A stretch of 64,000 bases of DNA from Plectrocnemia conspersa. Lineage: Eukaryota; Arthropoda; Insecta; Trichoptera; Polycentropodidae. Below are positions 23,515 through 34,952 of this stretch, piece after piece. Each line of letters begins with the position of its first letter. Within the stretch, counting starts at the first letter, position 1. Under the pieces are notes generated by a model. It saw only the letters and a list, made by a program, of their open reading frames with translations, ran no database searches and was not told the DNA's origin. The position numbers were made by a program, and so were the translations under genes. The stretch is from positions 496,001-560,000 of the forward strand of contig VTFK01000271.1 of assembly GCA_009617715.1 (NCBI GenBank), read 5' to 3'.

Positions 23515-24355
23515 TGATTTCATTGTTAGCCCATTCTTTGGAAATTTTTATTTCCATCGTCGTTTCTGTCCCATGAGCTCCAGGGTTTCTGAAAAATGCA
23601 CAACCAAGTTTTATTTTGTGTATGTTCAACTATTCATTTTTTGAGCAAAAATCGTTTTTATTTATTTAATGGACAGCAATCATTTTGAGTCCGGCTTTGC
23701 GTCGTTTTGGTAGAGATTAAGAAGTAAATGGAATTTTTTTAATTTTTAAGCTTAGGGCTAAACTTTCTCACTAAAAATTAAACATAAAATTTACGGCTAG
23801 CAATTAAATTGGTACCTTTAAAACCAGGATTGGTTAAAGCCCTTTTTACATGGGTCAGCATTAATTATGACATTTAACTTATCTTCATCGACCTTTAAAT
23901 GCCATCCGACTACAACAGATTCTTATATATAATATTCATCACGAATATTTTGAAAGCTAGTTATTGTTCTATTGTCTTTAGATTTTTTGTGATAATAGAA
24001 AAGCTTACAAGTTTGCCATAATAAAATTAATTTATTATTTTTACTTTTTGATACATAAGAAACAAATTGTAAATCGTTGTATTTATCATTAGTGTTTTGC
24101 ACAAAAATCAGTATTATTTTTGTATATTTAAACCTTTAGAGTCCATTATAATTTTTTTCGAAATAAAACGACGTAAAACACACAAAATTATAATACCACA
24201 CAGCCATCCGTTATTTATTAGGAGACAAGTATTTTTATCGCTTAACAAAAAATCGTAGTAAATAACGAAAAAAATGTTATTTATGAACACTTATAAAATA
24301 CGCTTATATTCGAATCTTACGCCAAATAGATATGTTTATAGCGCAATTTGTATAT
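23515..24355. other. Spacer
   Basis: AT-rich background, no recognised feature. Confidence 0.5.
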
Positions 24356-24359
24356 GGCC

Positions 24360-24770
24360 ATAATAATTATAGCCGGATTTTCTCCTTTGTCGGCCCGAGT
24401 CGGAACGTGTTAAAAAGTCAACATCGCATAAATAATTCATATATTACATTTCACAGATGGAAATCCATTAAAAACCTCCGTGAGACGCCCTAATCGGCCA
24501 TAAAGTACAATGTCTTATTCGAGAAAAATGAATAAAAAACGAGCGGACCCCCGCTGACGAGAGGGTCCTAAACGCGAGATAAAATCGTTCGATTTATTCG
24601 GACCTCGGCTGAGGGGCCACACGCTGTTCGGAGGCCCCCGGGGCCCCCTTTTAAATTACGATATTTTCTTCGCGAACATAAAACTTTGACAGCCGAACGG
24701 ATAACGCATGCGAAGTGTTAAAAAATAACGCCGACGAAAGAAACTGAGCGCGACTAATGTTTTTGTTTAA
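24360..24770. promoter_or_regulatory. GC-rich island, candidate regulatory block
   Basis: Contains TATGGCCATAATAATTATAG, ATCGGCCATAAAG and a very GC-rich core (CGGAGGCCCCCGGGGCCCCC, 24631-24650), then AACATAAAACTTTGAC. GGCCATAAA/TTTATGGCC words recur in several other islands of this window. There is no coding frame of note. Confidence 0.38.
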
Positions 24771-24774
24771 TGTG

Positions 24775-25145
24775 CTAATGCAATGTATAAATTCACACCG
24801 ATTGATGTGTTTGCGTGTATGTTTTGGTAAAATAATTATCTTGAAAAACAGTATTTGTTCATTATAAATAAAGCATGATATTTATTTTCACCAAGCATTT
24901 AAATCGCACTCACATCATATTTCTCCGAATGAAAATTTCTTGAACTAGCGCGTAGGTGCTTTATATAAAATAAAACAAAATAAAGTATTTCTTTAGATTG
25001 GTCTAGAAACATTCTTCTTCAACAATTTTTTACTCACAATTAATGCCTAATATTTGTAAATTCTTATAACGCCTAATTCGGTCCCATTCTATAGATATTT
25101 ATCTTTCTGAAGTTTTGAATCTGTTTGATGATATAAAAGCTCAGA
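24775..25145. other. Spacer
   Basis: AT-rich background, no recognised feature. Confidence 0.45.
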
Positions 25146-25149
25146 TGCC

Positions 25150-25430
25150 GCTTTTAGATGGTGGAATTGAATTGGCTGGTCTTGGAAGTCGAGTCTTTGC
25201 CGGTGTGGCAAGTTGTATTATTGTCGACTGTGATGTCCGTGAAGTGACTGGGATTTGTCGTGATGTGTTCTTGTGTTTGCAGAAGGTTCATCCTTGCTGC
25301 TGTGACTCCGAGGCGTCTCTCAAAGCGCCTCTCCCTCTGTGACCAAGCGTAATATATTTTATAATGCTGGTTCGAGATAGTTCTTGGTGAATTGTGCAGG
25401 TTATAAAATATAGTTTGGCACACAACCTTC
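25150..25430 (+). repeat. Dispersed repeat U, copy 2
   Basis: Same-orientation relative of 1905-2205, sharing GAATTGGCTGGTCTTGGAAG (AATGGTAGGTCTTGGAA in copy 1), AGTTGTATTATTGTCG and TATTTTATAATGCTGG. It is followed by a poly-A-like run (25432-25444) on the plus strand, which would fit the 3' tail of a retroposed element. Copy 1 has no such tail. Confidence 0.5.
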
Positions 25431-25700
25431 CAAAAAAAAAAAAAATTACGGTACTTATGGGTAATTATCGTCATGGGACAGATACGCTAATTGGTCTATG
25501 CAGCATTTTCAATTATTAAAAGAATTGTTTGGTCATTAGATTTTTTGTTAGTTTCTCTTTTCGTTTGTTAAAAATGGTCATTAGAATAACCTCTAAATTA
25601 TTACAAATTGTGCAGGTGGTTGAAATCCCCACAAAACAAATACATGTACAAAGATAAATATATGTATTATTTATTTTTCTATATATGTACATATGTACAA

Positions 25701-25875
25701 CAGGCGCGCAAGGTGAGATACATCCCCTTTCTCTCGCTCGCGTGTTAAGTGACGAGAGTAAGTGAGAGATAAGAGCGTGCGTTACATGCGTTCCGCACGC
25801 CCACTTCTTCCCACTTATTCTCGTCATTTAACACGCGAGCGAGCGAAAAAGAACATATCTCACCGAACGCGTCTG
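25701..25875. mobile_element. Hairpin MITE, hAT-like
   Basis: A 175-bp element with inverted arms: CAGGCGCGCAAGGTGAGATA at the left and the complement of CAGACGCGTTCGGTGAGATA at the right. The inner arms carry CTCTCGCTCGCGTGTTAAGTG and its near-complement. It is flanked by ATGTACAA (25693-25700) and ATGTACAT (25876-25883), an 8-bp duplication with one mismatch, as made by hAT transposases. It inserted into a TACATATGTACA-rich site. A partial copy lies at 3896-3957. Confidence 0.68.
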
Positions 25876-25889
25876 ATGTACATATGTAT

Positions 25890-28800
25890 TTTTAAAAAGA
25901 GGTTACAAAATAGGTGTTTTCGTGTTTAATGCGTAAATAAGTAATATTATCATTTCAGAATTTGTGAATTAGATAGTTATTCGTTTATAATCATAATAGG
26001 GTTTTCGCGTAAGCAATGTATTAATTTAAAAGTTCATTCACTACTTCTTTCTATTTTATAAATGTTGCAACTACATTTGAAACACATTTTTATTTATTGA
26101 TAGCGCATTAAAATATTAAGGTTTAGACAACTATAGATCGGTCCTGTAGTAGTGAAATATTTAGATCGTTTAAAAGTTTGAGTTAACTCTTAGCGACTCT
26201 AGATGACTGTCTGACTGAACCAAATCTAACAATCAAAGTGGAACTATTGCTTTTCTCTTAACGTCGATGGTGTCGGCCTGAAGGTATATTAGATCGGTTA
26301 TGATAAATTACCGTGAGACCTAGAGTTAGAGTAAATAAGTAAAATGATTTTTAAAAAAATTAAAAAAGAAAACATCAATCGTGGGTGATTTTGACTGTGC
26401 GTAAGTCATGTTCTAATTTTATAATTCTGTTCTAGTAAGCACATGAATATATTTATAAAAAAACATTTAATGTTCGGATTTATAGGTTTTACTACCTACT
26501 CGGAGAAACGGTTTTTGCTAGCTTTGGACTATCTGTTTCTGCAAAACTATCGGTTATTTTAATATAATAATTTAATCGTACTAGGTCACAATAAATTTAG
26601 TATAAAAACGTTTATTTCGCCACTAATAAAATTTTATCTTCATTTTGTTAGCTCTCGAAATTCTTTTCTGGCATTCCACTCAAATGTCATTGTTTTTATA
26701 CACAAATGTAAGAGAAAAACTCATAATTCAATTGTCTCAATTTATCTTATACGATTTAATTGCGTCGATTATTTAGGGTGGTCTCTATCATTTTAAAAAG
26801 AGGATATTCTTACTAATTTATTTTTTTAGCAATGTTACAGATGTAGTCATATATACATTAGTGATAACATAGCTATTTAGAAGTCTATATTTAAATGTAA
26901 AATATAATATTTTAAAACCCAATTTTTTCAAAAGCAATTTATTTTAAAATATTTCTTAAAGATATTATATGTTTTATTTTAAGTTTCTATCACAAAATGT
27001 TATTTGCATTATATTAACAATTTTTTTTTAATTATTTTTATAATTATTTGGTGACAGCGAAACAAGATAAAACATCTGATAACATCTTAGTATTTATGTA
27101 CCCGTTAATTAATGTCATATTTTTTTTGGGAATTTGGGAAAGAGTTGGGAATATTTGTTTTCTACGCGGTTTTTATTTATTATTTATTAAAATTAAGTCC
27201 GTCAATAAATTCGCGATTTGTATCAGCCGTATATATACAATTCGAAATCGTGGAATGACTAGTTTATATTAATTATACCGTTAGCTGCTGCTGAAGTACA
27301 TAGACATGAAGACTTAATTGCACCGAGTTGTAGTAGCTACCCATGTTTTTTGCACACCTGGCAATCGGAATTACAATATTTGTTCGGAATTCGAATGTGC
27401 GTATTGTGTTGCTGCACTGGAGAAATTCTCGCTCGAATTCCCATATCCATGCATAATTTGTATTCTTGCATATAGCGAACCGAGTGCGAATTCCTGCAAA
27501 ATTTCTTGGGTTATTTATTTGAATTGATTGTAAATTAAGATGTTCAACGAACGTGAGAATTGAATAAATAAATCATGTTAAAGTAATTATGCACTCATTT
27601 AATAAAAAAAAGTAATTCATGTTAACATAACACACACTAACGATTCTCATTTAATGATTTCCGTGTTAATTGCGAAAAATGTTGAATACAAGATTACTTG
27701 TATGTTGCTTCAATTCAACAATTCATGTAATGTTGCCATTTGCTATTTTATCTCAGTTTATTTTAGCAATAATGATTGAGGGTAATGAATTTTATCTTAC
27801 TAACTAGTATGTATTAATTATTAAAATTATTAGATTAAAAAAAACTGCACATTTCTTTCTAAGTACCCGATATTTTTATTATTATTATATAAAATATAAC
27901 AAATTAATCTCTCAAGTCAATACCTGTAACATTGAGTAACTGTCCTTGTTAGTTATTTATTTTAATTGTAAATGAAATAGCTAATAGGGAATTTAAGCTG
28001 CTTGAAGCGAAATTCATCAGTCGAAAAATAGGGCTACAAATCTTGAGTGGAAGTTTGTGCTGAGATACTTCACTTTAATTCAGTAAATTAATTGGATAAC
28101 TAGTAGGTGTTTCTAAGTCTATTATCTATGAAATAAAAAAAATATATTACATTCATATAGCGTCCCAAAAAAATATATCAAAGATTAAATGTGTATTATA
28201 AGTGAGATAAACATTTTAAATAATTTTCATACATGTCTGCTGACACAAATTCATTTTATTCGTATATTACTGGTATCATAAACAATATGTCAAACTATAT
28301 TTTTCAATGAAAACCTATGGTAATAAATAGCAATGTTGATAATTGCACTAGCACCATAAAACAAACACAAGGCGACGAGAGAACGAACAGCACGAAAATG
28401 ATACCTTTCCTATGCCAGAACTTAATTAACACGTTTAACCACAATAAAGTACATTACATTGCGGTTGTATTATGTAAAGAGTTGTTTATTAAGCATTTTA
28501 CTGGCATGCACCGAGCCAATTGTGTACTTTACACGAGACAACAAAAAATATGACCATTCTTATGGAAAATCATGATTGCACGCATGTGATAGGAATTGTA
28601 ACGAGTCGTGCAACGACTGCAATCGTGATGATCAATAACGATACGATTACGACTCTGCGTTACTCGTTTCGTCATTACTGTAATCAGTAATTTTAATTAT
28701 GATGATGATGGGGACATCTGGAGATGAAGGATATTACATCATATATGTAAAATCACTCTCTTTAATGAATAAAAAAATAGATAGACAGTAGGAATGAGAG

Positions 28801-29100
28801 TAAGATTGATAATGGGAGTGGGAGTATGAGGGTTAGAAGGAATAGCAGTTACTCTGCCGTAAATATCACTTGATAAAATCTGTTTGCCCTAGCTTTAATT
28901 TGATATTTTAGCCATCGATTGCTTTTTTTTATAACCTAAGAAGCAACTGTGAAATAAAACAATAAGTTTATGAAGATTTTTGAGATGGGATTCCAATAGC
29001 AAACATATCAAAATGCTGAGAGTGCGCGAAGTTTTGTTATTAATTAGTAGCACTTTACACTCCGTGGCAATCGGTATACCTATGTATAAATAAAAAAAAA
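25890..29100. other. Spacer with small mixed patches
   Basis: Mostly AT-rich. Patches near 26190-26330, 27290-27530 and 28310-28700 are slightly GC-elevated with short open frames, but no domain, repeat copy or RNA could be recognised. The region 28570-28690 has many ACGA/TCGT words without a consistent period. Confidence 0.45.
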
Positions 29101-29107
29101 TTGTAAG

Positions 29108-29765
29108 GTTTTAGCCCTAAGGGGTGTGACTTCGCAGTCAGTAAGATGCAGGTGGAAACTAGTAATAATTCATTAGTTTATATTGCATATATTGTGAGTT
29201 ACTATGATGGGCGAGTATCGTTTTCTCTGAGCTGTAGTGGAAAAGCTGGCGCAAGGATGATGTCCGTAGAAGTTCCTCAGGGGTCTTGTACGTGGCAGTG
29301 ACAGTGTATGGAAATCAGTTCCTCTTGCTGCTATGATCGCGTTAGGGAGTCCCATGCCGTACCTTCGCGTCTGTCGATGGGCTTCTGCCAGTTAGCAAAG
29401 CCTGCTGACAAATCACAATCATGCAGCGATCATCCAGTCAATCGTTGCACTCGCTTCATAGAATAACGAAATATGTACACGCCTTTAGAAAGTGACATTT
29501 GCTTGATAGACTTCCGAGATCGAATTGTGCAACGGTAATATTGTGCCCTTACAGTGCTTTTTGTCTTCCGGTGACCGTTTCGCAACAAAGAAATATTCTG
29601 TCAATGCACAGGAAATTCCTTGCGTATTATTTATGTGAACCCTTTTTTCTAGCCGTAACGAGGACCTTTGTGTGGTCCCATCCTTATTGTTTCTTTTAAT
29701 TGTTATTAAATTATCATTTTTGGTCACAGTCATTAACGCGAGTTTTAAGAATAAGATCCCCACAA
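29108..29765 (+). repeat. R1 family, copy B
   Basis: Begins near GCCCTAAGGGGTGTGACTTC and GCAGTCAGTAAGATGCAGG, runs through CAATCACAATCATGCAGCGA-like and AGAAAGTGACATTTGCTTGA blocks, and ends TTAACGCGAGTTTTAAGAAT then AAGATCCCCACA. It covers the whole consensus seen in A and E. Overlapping open frames on both strands (29485-29763 minus, 29499-29699 plus) are not conserved between copies. It is immediately followed by the tandem array at 29.9-31.1 kb. Confidence 0.65.
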
Positions 29766-29899
29766 AATTAAATTAGTTATTAAATTTTTAATAATTTGGT
29801 CCTATAGAAATAATAAAATAACAGTAATACACAGTTTGTTTTTTAATGGCAGTTAATTCCACTGAGAAGTTTTTTTCATTTTATTTAGTTTATCTCATA

Positions 29900-30355
29900 C
29901 ATGTATTATAACCCATACGGCGAAGTTATATATTCACTAATGAAGTCCAAATACATTTTCATCAGTAGTATTATGTATTATCATTTCTATCAGTATTTAA
30001 CTGATAGGCGCTAGTAAAATTATATGCTTCTCTAAAATGTCTGTGATACTCAACCTGACATTTGCTGTTCAAATTCAAACCTAACCTAATGAAAGTTCTA
30101 AAAATAATTATAGTTTAAGAACTTACAGTGAATGTGTATTTTTTGGTTAAGTTATATTTTGACTAGTATGTCCAAATACATTTTCACCAGTAGATATATA
30201 TTTCTACTAGCGAAAATATAATTTAGCTGCTCTAAAATGTCTGTGAATCTCAATGTGCCAGTTGCGAGACGTTCATTTGATGTTCAAACCCAAATCTAAT
30301 CTAATGAAAGTTCTAAAACTAATAACAGTTTTAGAACATTTATTAGGTCAAATCC
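29900..30355. repeat. Tandem array P: two ~220-bp diverged units
   Basis: Unit 1 (about 29945-30165) and unit 2 (about 30166-30350) share GTCCAAATACATTTTCA, TCTAAAATGTCTGTGA and AATGAAAGTTCTAAAA. Each contains a small hairpin built on AGTTCTAAAA...TTTTAGAACT. Related sequence flanks the R1 copy at 57.9 kb on both sides. Confidence 0.6.
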
Positions 30356-30379
30356 AATATACAAAATAAGCCAACTAAT

Positions 30380-30830
30380 TTCTCAGAAAAAAATAAGCGG
30401 AAGAAATACAGACAGACGTTGCATCTCGCAAATTGTTCCATAGTTTGTCTGCAATTCAATATTATACTATGTTTTAAAAATATTATCATAGTGTATTTAA
30501 ACCGATATAAGAGTATTGACCATAGTGTATTTACACCAAATTTTAGTTAATTTGTGGGCGCAAATACAATTATCCCTTCTCAGAAGTCAAAATATCACGT
30601 CAAAGGCAATGCAATCGTAAAGACAGATGTCACATCTCATATATTGCAACATAGTTTATCTGCAGTTTATTGTTACACTATGTTTTAAAAATATGAAAGC
30701 TATCCATACTGGTATTACTATGTACTTCTGATATAAAAGGGCTGATTAAAGTATATTCAAACCGAATTTTGGTCAATAGGAGGGCGTAAAAAACAATTAT
30801 CTCTTCTCAGAAGTCAAAAATTCACGTCAA
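30380..30830. repeat. Tandem array Q: ~200-225-bp diverged units
   Basis: TCTCAGAA followed by AAAATAAGCGG or GTCAAAATATCACG or GTCAAAAATTCACG recurs near 30381, 30578 and 30804. ACTATGTTTTAAAAATAT recurs near 30465 and 30678. The third unit runs into the palindrome centred at 30875. No coding sequence. Confidence 0.6.
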
Positions 30831-30992
30831 AAGCAATAAAATCGTGTCGGCGTTGTCGCAGTGGGAACGCTCGTTATCGAGCGTTCCCACTGCAACGACG
30901 ACGGCACGATTTTATTGCTTTTGACGTGAACTTTTTACTTCTGAGAAGAGATAATTGTTTTTTGCGCCCTCCTATTGACCAAAATTCGGTTT
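30759..30992. repeat. Large palindrome, 115-bp arms and 4-bp loop
   Basis: Left arm 30759-30873 and right arm 30878-30992 are complementary with no length difference. I count about seven mismatches in 115, four of them clustered near the tip at 30844-30857. The loop is TTAT. The outer arm is Q-array sequence, so the palindrome is an inverted duplication of one array unit. High arm identity implies recent origin or ongoing gene conversion. A transcript would fold into a long double-stranded RNA. Confidence 0.88.
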
Positions 30993-31035
30993 AGTTGTGC
31001 TTCAACGAAAATAGGTCTTATATGAACGCTAGATA

Positions 31036-31090
31036 ATCGTGCGTTTCCACTGCACGATTTCATTACTTTTGACGGGGATTTTAAACCCCT
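31036..31090 (+). repeat. Extra copy of palindrome arm segment
   Basis: ATCGTGCGTTTCCACTGCAC, then GATTTCATTACTTTTGACG repeats, with changes, the right-arm segment at about 30879-30927. It also contains a short CGTGC...GCACG hairpin. Confidence 0.5.
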
Positions 31091-31559
31091 TTGAATTTGG
31101 CCATTTATTTAATAAAATACTATGAAACTTGATAAAATGGAGATATTAAAAAAATGCCCACATATTCCTTTTAAATAAGCTCCTGTTAATTCGTACCGAA
31201 TAATATTGATATTACGACCATAAAAGATACATAAAATGCTACTTTTGTCGTGGGCCTAGAATCATTATTTTCTTAGGGCCCGGGTTCGCTTTCTGCGGCC
31301 CTGGCTACAACATAGTAATAAAAAAGTTGTTCCGTGGTTTGTGATAAATGAGAGGATAGAGATTTTATTGTGAGGGCGGGTAATAAAGAGGATTTAAAAA
31401 TCTTTAAAGCATGACATAATTTTAAATATTAGCTCAACGAAATAAATATTTTTTAGCACATATTAATTATTTCTACTCCTTTCTCTCTTTTTTTAAATAA
31501 GTAGACTTTCCTAATATATTGTAAATATTAATTTAATATAAAATATGACGCGCTTTGAT

Positions 31560-32040
31560 TGCCGACTGCAAAAAAAAACGGAGCAACTTCATACAATTAA
31601 GTTTTCCAGTAGCTGCTGACAGCATAATTACAAGCCGCTCTTCCTTCCACAATAACACGATTGTGTAGCGAATCTATTTCATTTTTTTCCCTTCTTCTTC
31701 TTCTTCACCTCGACCGACGTCTTCTTTGCTTACTTCCAATTACATCCACGAGGTTACTCAGTGTATGTATAAAAAAGGCAATGTTGTACACGCGGCTTTC
31801 GTGTCTGAAGCGAATATATCAAACTGACCTGGCTTCGTTAAAATGCTAACTACACAAAAGGCGAGTCCTATTGTTCATGCGCTCGCGATGCCTTTCAGTC
31901 GGTTTGATTAATCGCCTTTAAACTTATTGATAAAAATAATTACGACCGAATTAAATCCGATCTAATTAGATTTAATTGATTAACACGTCCCGAGTAATGG
32001 ATGGGAGGCGTGCGTGTCGGACACTGACCGATTTTAGGTT
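31560..32040. promoter_or_regulatory. Candidate regulatory block
   Basis: GC-elevated stretches and clustered homeodomain-like cores: CGATCTAATTAGATTTAATTG, ATTGATTAAC (both near 31965-31985) and GGATGGGAGGCGTGCGTG. A TTCTTCTTCTTC microsatellite-like run is at 31691-31704. No coding domain. Speculative. Confidence 0.27.
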
Positions 32041-32589
32041 GTTATATAACATAAAAATGGTTTATCATAATCATTATACGTGTAGTGATTTAATTTTGTG
32101 TTTTTATTAACGAAATTTAATTAACAGTCGTCATTAGATACGCTATGAGATGTGTAATTGAATTTAATTGTGTGTTCATGACGTTTCATGAGATTTACGA
32201 TATGATTTTTACGTGTTATAAATACTTGACAATTTAATTATGGATGATGCTCGAATTAATACACTATATTTGTGTTTTGATTTAAATATACATATATATG
32301 TTTCAATTAATTTGTAGCTATTATGTTCTTAGATCTTTGAGTGTTGAACATATAGGTGAGATTGGAAGTCATGTCAAATGTCTCTTATTGCTCTTAACAG
32401 AATCTCTCTGTAGTGAAATTATAAACGAACGATTTGGTTTATGCAAAATGAATTTAAAAACTCAAAATAAATACATGAAAAAGTATAGGATTATTATTGA
32501 TTTAATTAAAACAACACTTTAACCTATAAATTATCTATATATAAAGCTCCTGATTATATAATACATATAATATGCTAAAACTTGAAATG

Positions 32590-32760
32590 TCGAAGCTATG
32601 TTGTTTCGCTAAATAATGAACTCTCGATACCATGTAAAATTCCAGCTGGAATCCTGCAGTGTAGTTTGCTTGGGCCGTTTCTTTTTATTCCATATAATAT
32701 ACTGATGACTCTCATAATTTAAAAAATCTGACTTATTTTTAGATTTGAGAGTAAATTAAT
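32590..32760 (+). pseudogene. Non-LTR reverse transcriptase relic
   Basis: Positions 32648-32710 read GILQCSLLGPFLFIPYNILM. This matches the reverse transcriptase block written G(V/I)PQGS.LGP.LF..YIND in jockey/CR1-like non-LTR retrotransposons. Flanking frames break at once and no YADD or FADD box is visible downstream. It is a short relic, insufficient to assign a clade. Confidence 0.62.
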
Positions 32761-33069
32761 ATGTTTGGCCATTCAGTGGAATACTGTACTCATCCCTACA
32801 CATATGGCTAATTATATATGTGATAAGATGTTTTAATTATATCAGTAAAAGTGATACATTAACTAATTTGTGCAACTCATCTTCTGATTGTGAACAAGCA
32901 TTATTAGTTAATGTATTTGCAGAAATCTGGTTATATTTATCTGTGGATTTTATTTTGCGCCTCGTAGCTTTGCCTGAAGTTATATGACCGTTTGTTAGAC
33001 GCTGATATAACACACATTTCAAGTTGAAATAAAACTGAAAAAATAATCCTACTAGAATCTGACAGTCAT

Positions 33070-33610
33070 GTTCATCAGATGGGTTGTCGCATCAAACAAC
33101 AATGCAACCTCCCGTATCAAATCTTCATCAGTGAACTTCCTGCCGTCGCGAATGCCTTCACACGAGGATGCCGTGTCATTATCAGACGCCGACGATATTT
33201 CGCACGTCCTTACATCCTGTCACGTCGGCGTTTGTGACGCGCATGTATATAATGTTCCTTTTTTTCATATCATCCTCCTCGCCAAGTAACATGATGGCGT
33301 GATGATGATGTCTGCCGTCTGATATGGCCAACAGTCACGCCGACAGCACGAAATAAATTTTAATTATTGCCGTTTGAAACACGTCCGTAATAATAAGCAA
33401 CAATGAGAGCCGGTCGTAAATAACGATACAGTGCTTTTTACGACCCCATGAACTGCTAATAAACAATAAATATGAAGAACCAAGCACTTTGTCGGCAATG
33501 TGAGTCGTTACTGCGGCGCTTGTCGTCGTTTTTTTGGTCGCCAAGATCCAGACTTTGTATTGCGCGAATGTTAATTTAGAAGCGAGCTTCAGTGATAGTG
33601 CACATTCACT
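33070..33610. promoter_or_regulatory. GC-elevated island
   Basis: Rich in CpG words (GACGCCGACGATATTTCG, GTCACGTCGGCGTTTG, CAGTCACGCCGACAGC), with AATTTTAATTATTGCCG and AACAATGAGAG. Short overlapping frames occur on both strands (33068-33289 plus, 33335-33619 minus) without recognisable domains. Non-coding conserved DNA is my preferred reading. Confidence 0.32.
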
Positions 33611-34055
33611 TTCATTCATAATTTTTGCATTATTTTGTTACTAATATAATATAATGCATATGTAGATTTAGACGATGATTTTAACTGTCATTAATTTAGT
33701 CACAAAATATATTGTTCTTTAGAATTCATCAATTTTATTTTTGAATAAATTTTTTTCGAAAAAATCGTCGTTTTTTACCATTTTTGTTTTGAAATGAAGC
33801 TTTACTTATATTTTCACGATTACTATTGAACAAAAGTGCACATAATGAATGCATATTAAATGAGGCTTGGAACACTAGATTTTTTTAGAATTTTTATTGT
33901 TTGTTTTATTTTTCCAGACATAACAACTATTTGGCTAGAATTAAACTTAATTATAATTTTTTAATTTATTAAATTAATAACTTGCTTTATACTTATGTGA
34001 AAATATGTTTTGTTTAATATTTAATATTTATCTATGTATATTTATTTTAGTCGAT

Positions 34056-34367
34056 TTAACCGTTTGTATGCCACGGACACCGTACGAAGCTCTATCGAGT
34101 CGCGACCGTATTGCCACGAGCTTTCTACGAAGCTTTCGCAAAAACTTTTATGTATGCTTTAAAATGATATTACAATACTTCAGGTACATAGAGCAATCTA
34201 TGGAGAAACGTTTAAAATTATTACCACTCTATAGCATTCAGAAAATGTCTAAAATTAAATGTTAACTTTTCAACGTCGCCAGGGCTGTCGCAAGCAACTT
34301 GTGCCTTTGTAATTTTTAATAACAATGGCTGGCATTATGGTCGAATATTACGCCAAAGTACTTTAAT
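34056..34367 (-). mobile_element. TTAA-flanked piggyBac-like MITE, copy 2
   Basis: TTAACCGTTTGTATGCCACG begins at 34056 and TTAA occurs again at 34364-34367. Read on the minus strand, it contains ACTTTGGCGTAATATT, AAATTACAAAGGCACAAG and GGTAATAATTTTAAACG, as in the copy at 51882-52068. The other end carries GTGGCAATACGGTCGCGA, as in the copy at 7480-7738. The minus-strand 5' tip has lost about 18 bp relative to the 51.9-kb copy. An 86-codon plus-strand frame inside it is not conserved. Confidence 0.55.
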
Positions 34368-34707
34368 AATTTATGTATACTATAAAATTTGTTACATAAT
34401 AAAATCAACGATCACTAATGAAATACATGTACTAGGAAAAACAAATGTTTCAAATTATAGTATAATTTTATATAAATCAATTATTTCCTCCTTTGTAATT
34501 AAATCTATATTTTACTGATTTTTATACTAAATATTTTATTACTGAAAAAACTTATTAAAAGTTTTATATTTAGTGATTTTTACACAAAAAAATATAGTAT
34601 TTTAATCTGAAAATCTATAATATACAGCTTAAAACTCAGGTTAAAATTGACTTAATAGGTGATTTGTTTATAATCAATAGCGTAAATTGGCAATAGTTGA
34701 CCTAGCC

Positions 34708-34952
34708 CACGGGTCGTCAGCCTGTGGGCGTTAAAGGCTTCCGTGGTGGGCGGTGGGCGATTTCTGCTTTTACCCAAAAAAATTTTTTGTTGCAATAAAA
34801 TGTTGGTTATAAAAACTTGTTTTTTCAAATCTTCTAAGTTCGTTCTAGATTTTTTTATAACTATATACTGGATTGAAATTTAGGTAGGGAAATTTTATCA
34901 ACAAAAAATAAAGAAAAGTGGGCGGTAGGCATAAAAATGTTGACGACCCCTA
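34708..34952. mobile_element. hAT-like MITE
   Basis: The left tip CACGGGTCGTCAGCCTGTGG and the right tip, complement of TAGGGGTCGTCAACATT, share GGGTCGTCA. GTGGGCGGT occurs inside both ends (34745-34755 and 34919-34927). CAGGGGTCG..AA-type tips are typical of hAT elements. The flanking 8-mers ACCTAGCC and ATCTAAGA match at five positions, a decayed 8-bp duplication at best. Confidence 0.5.

Noticed and set aside
28334..28358. Word AATTGCACTAGCACC resembling the miR-92 seed region
   Set aside because: Only the first eleven bases match, and no complementary arm forms a precursor hairpin nearby.
30060..30090. AACCTAACCTAA as insect telomere repeat (TTAGG)n
   Set aside because: Only two units, and part of the P array consensus rather than a telomeric tract.
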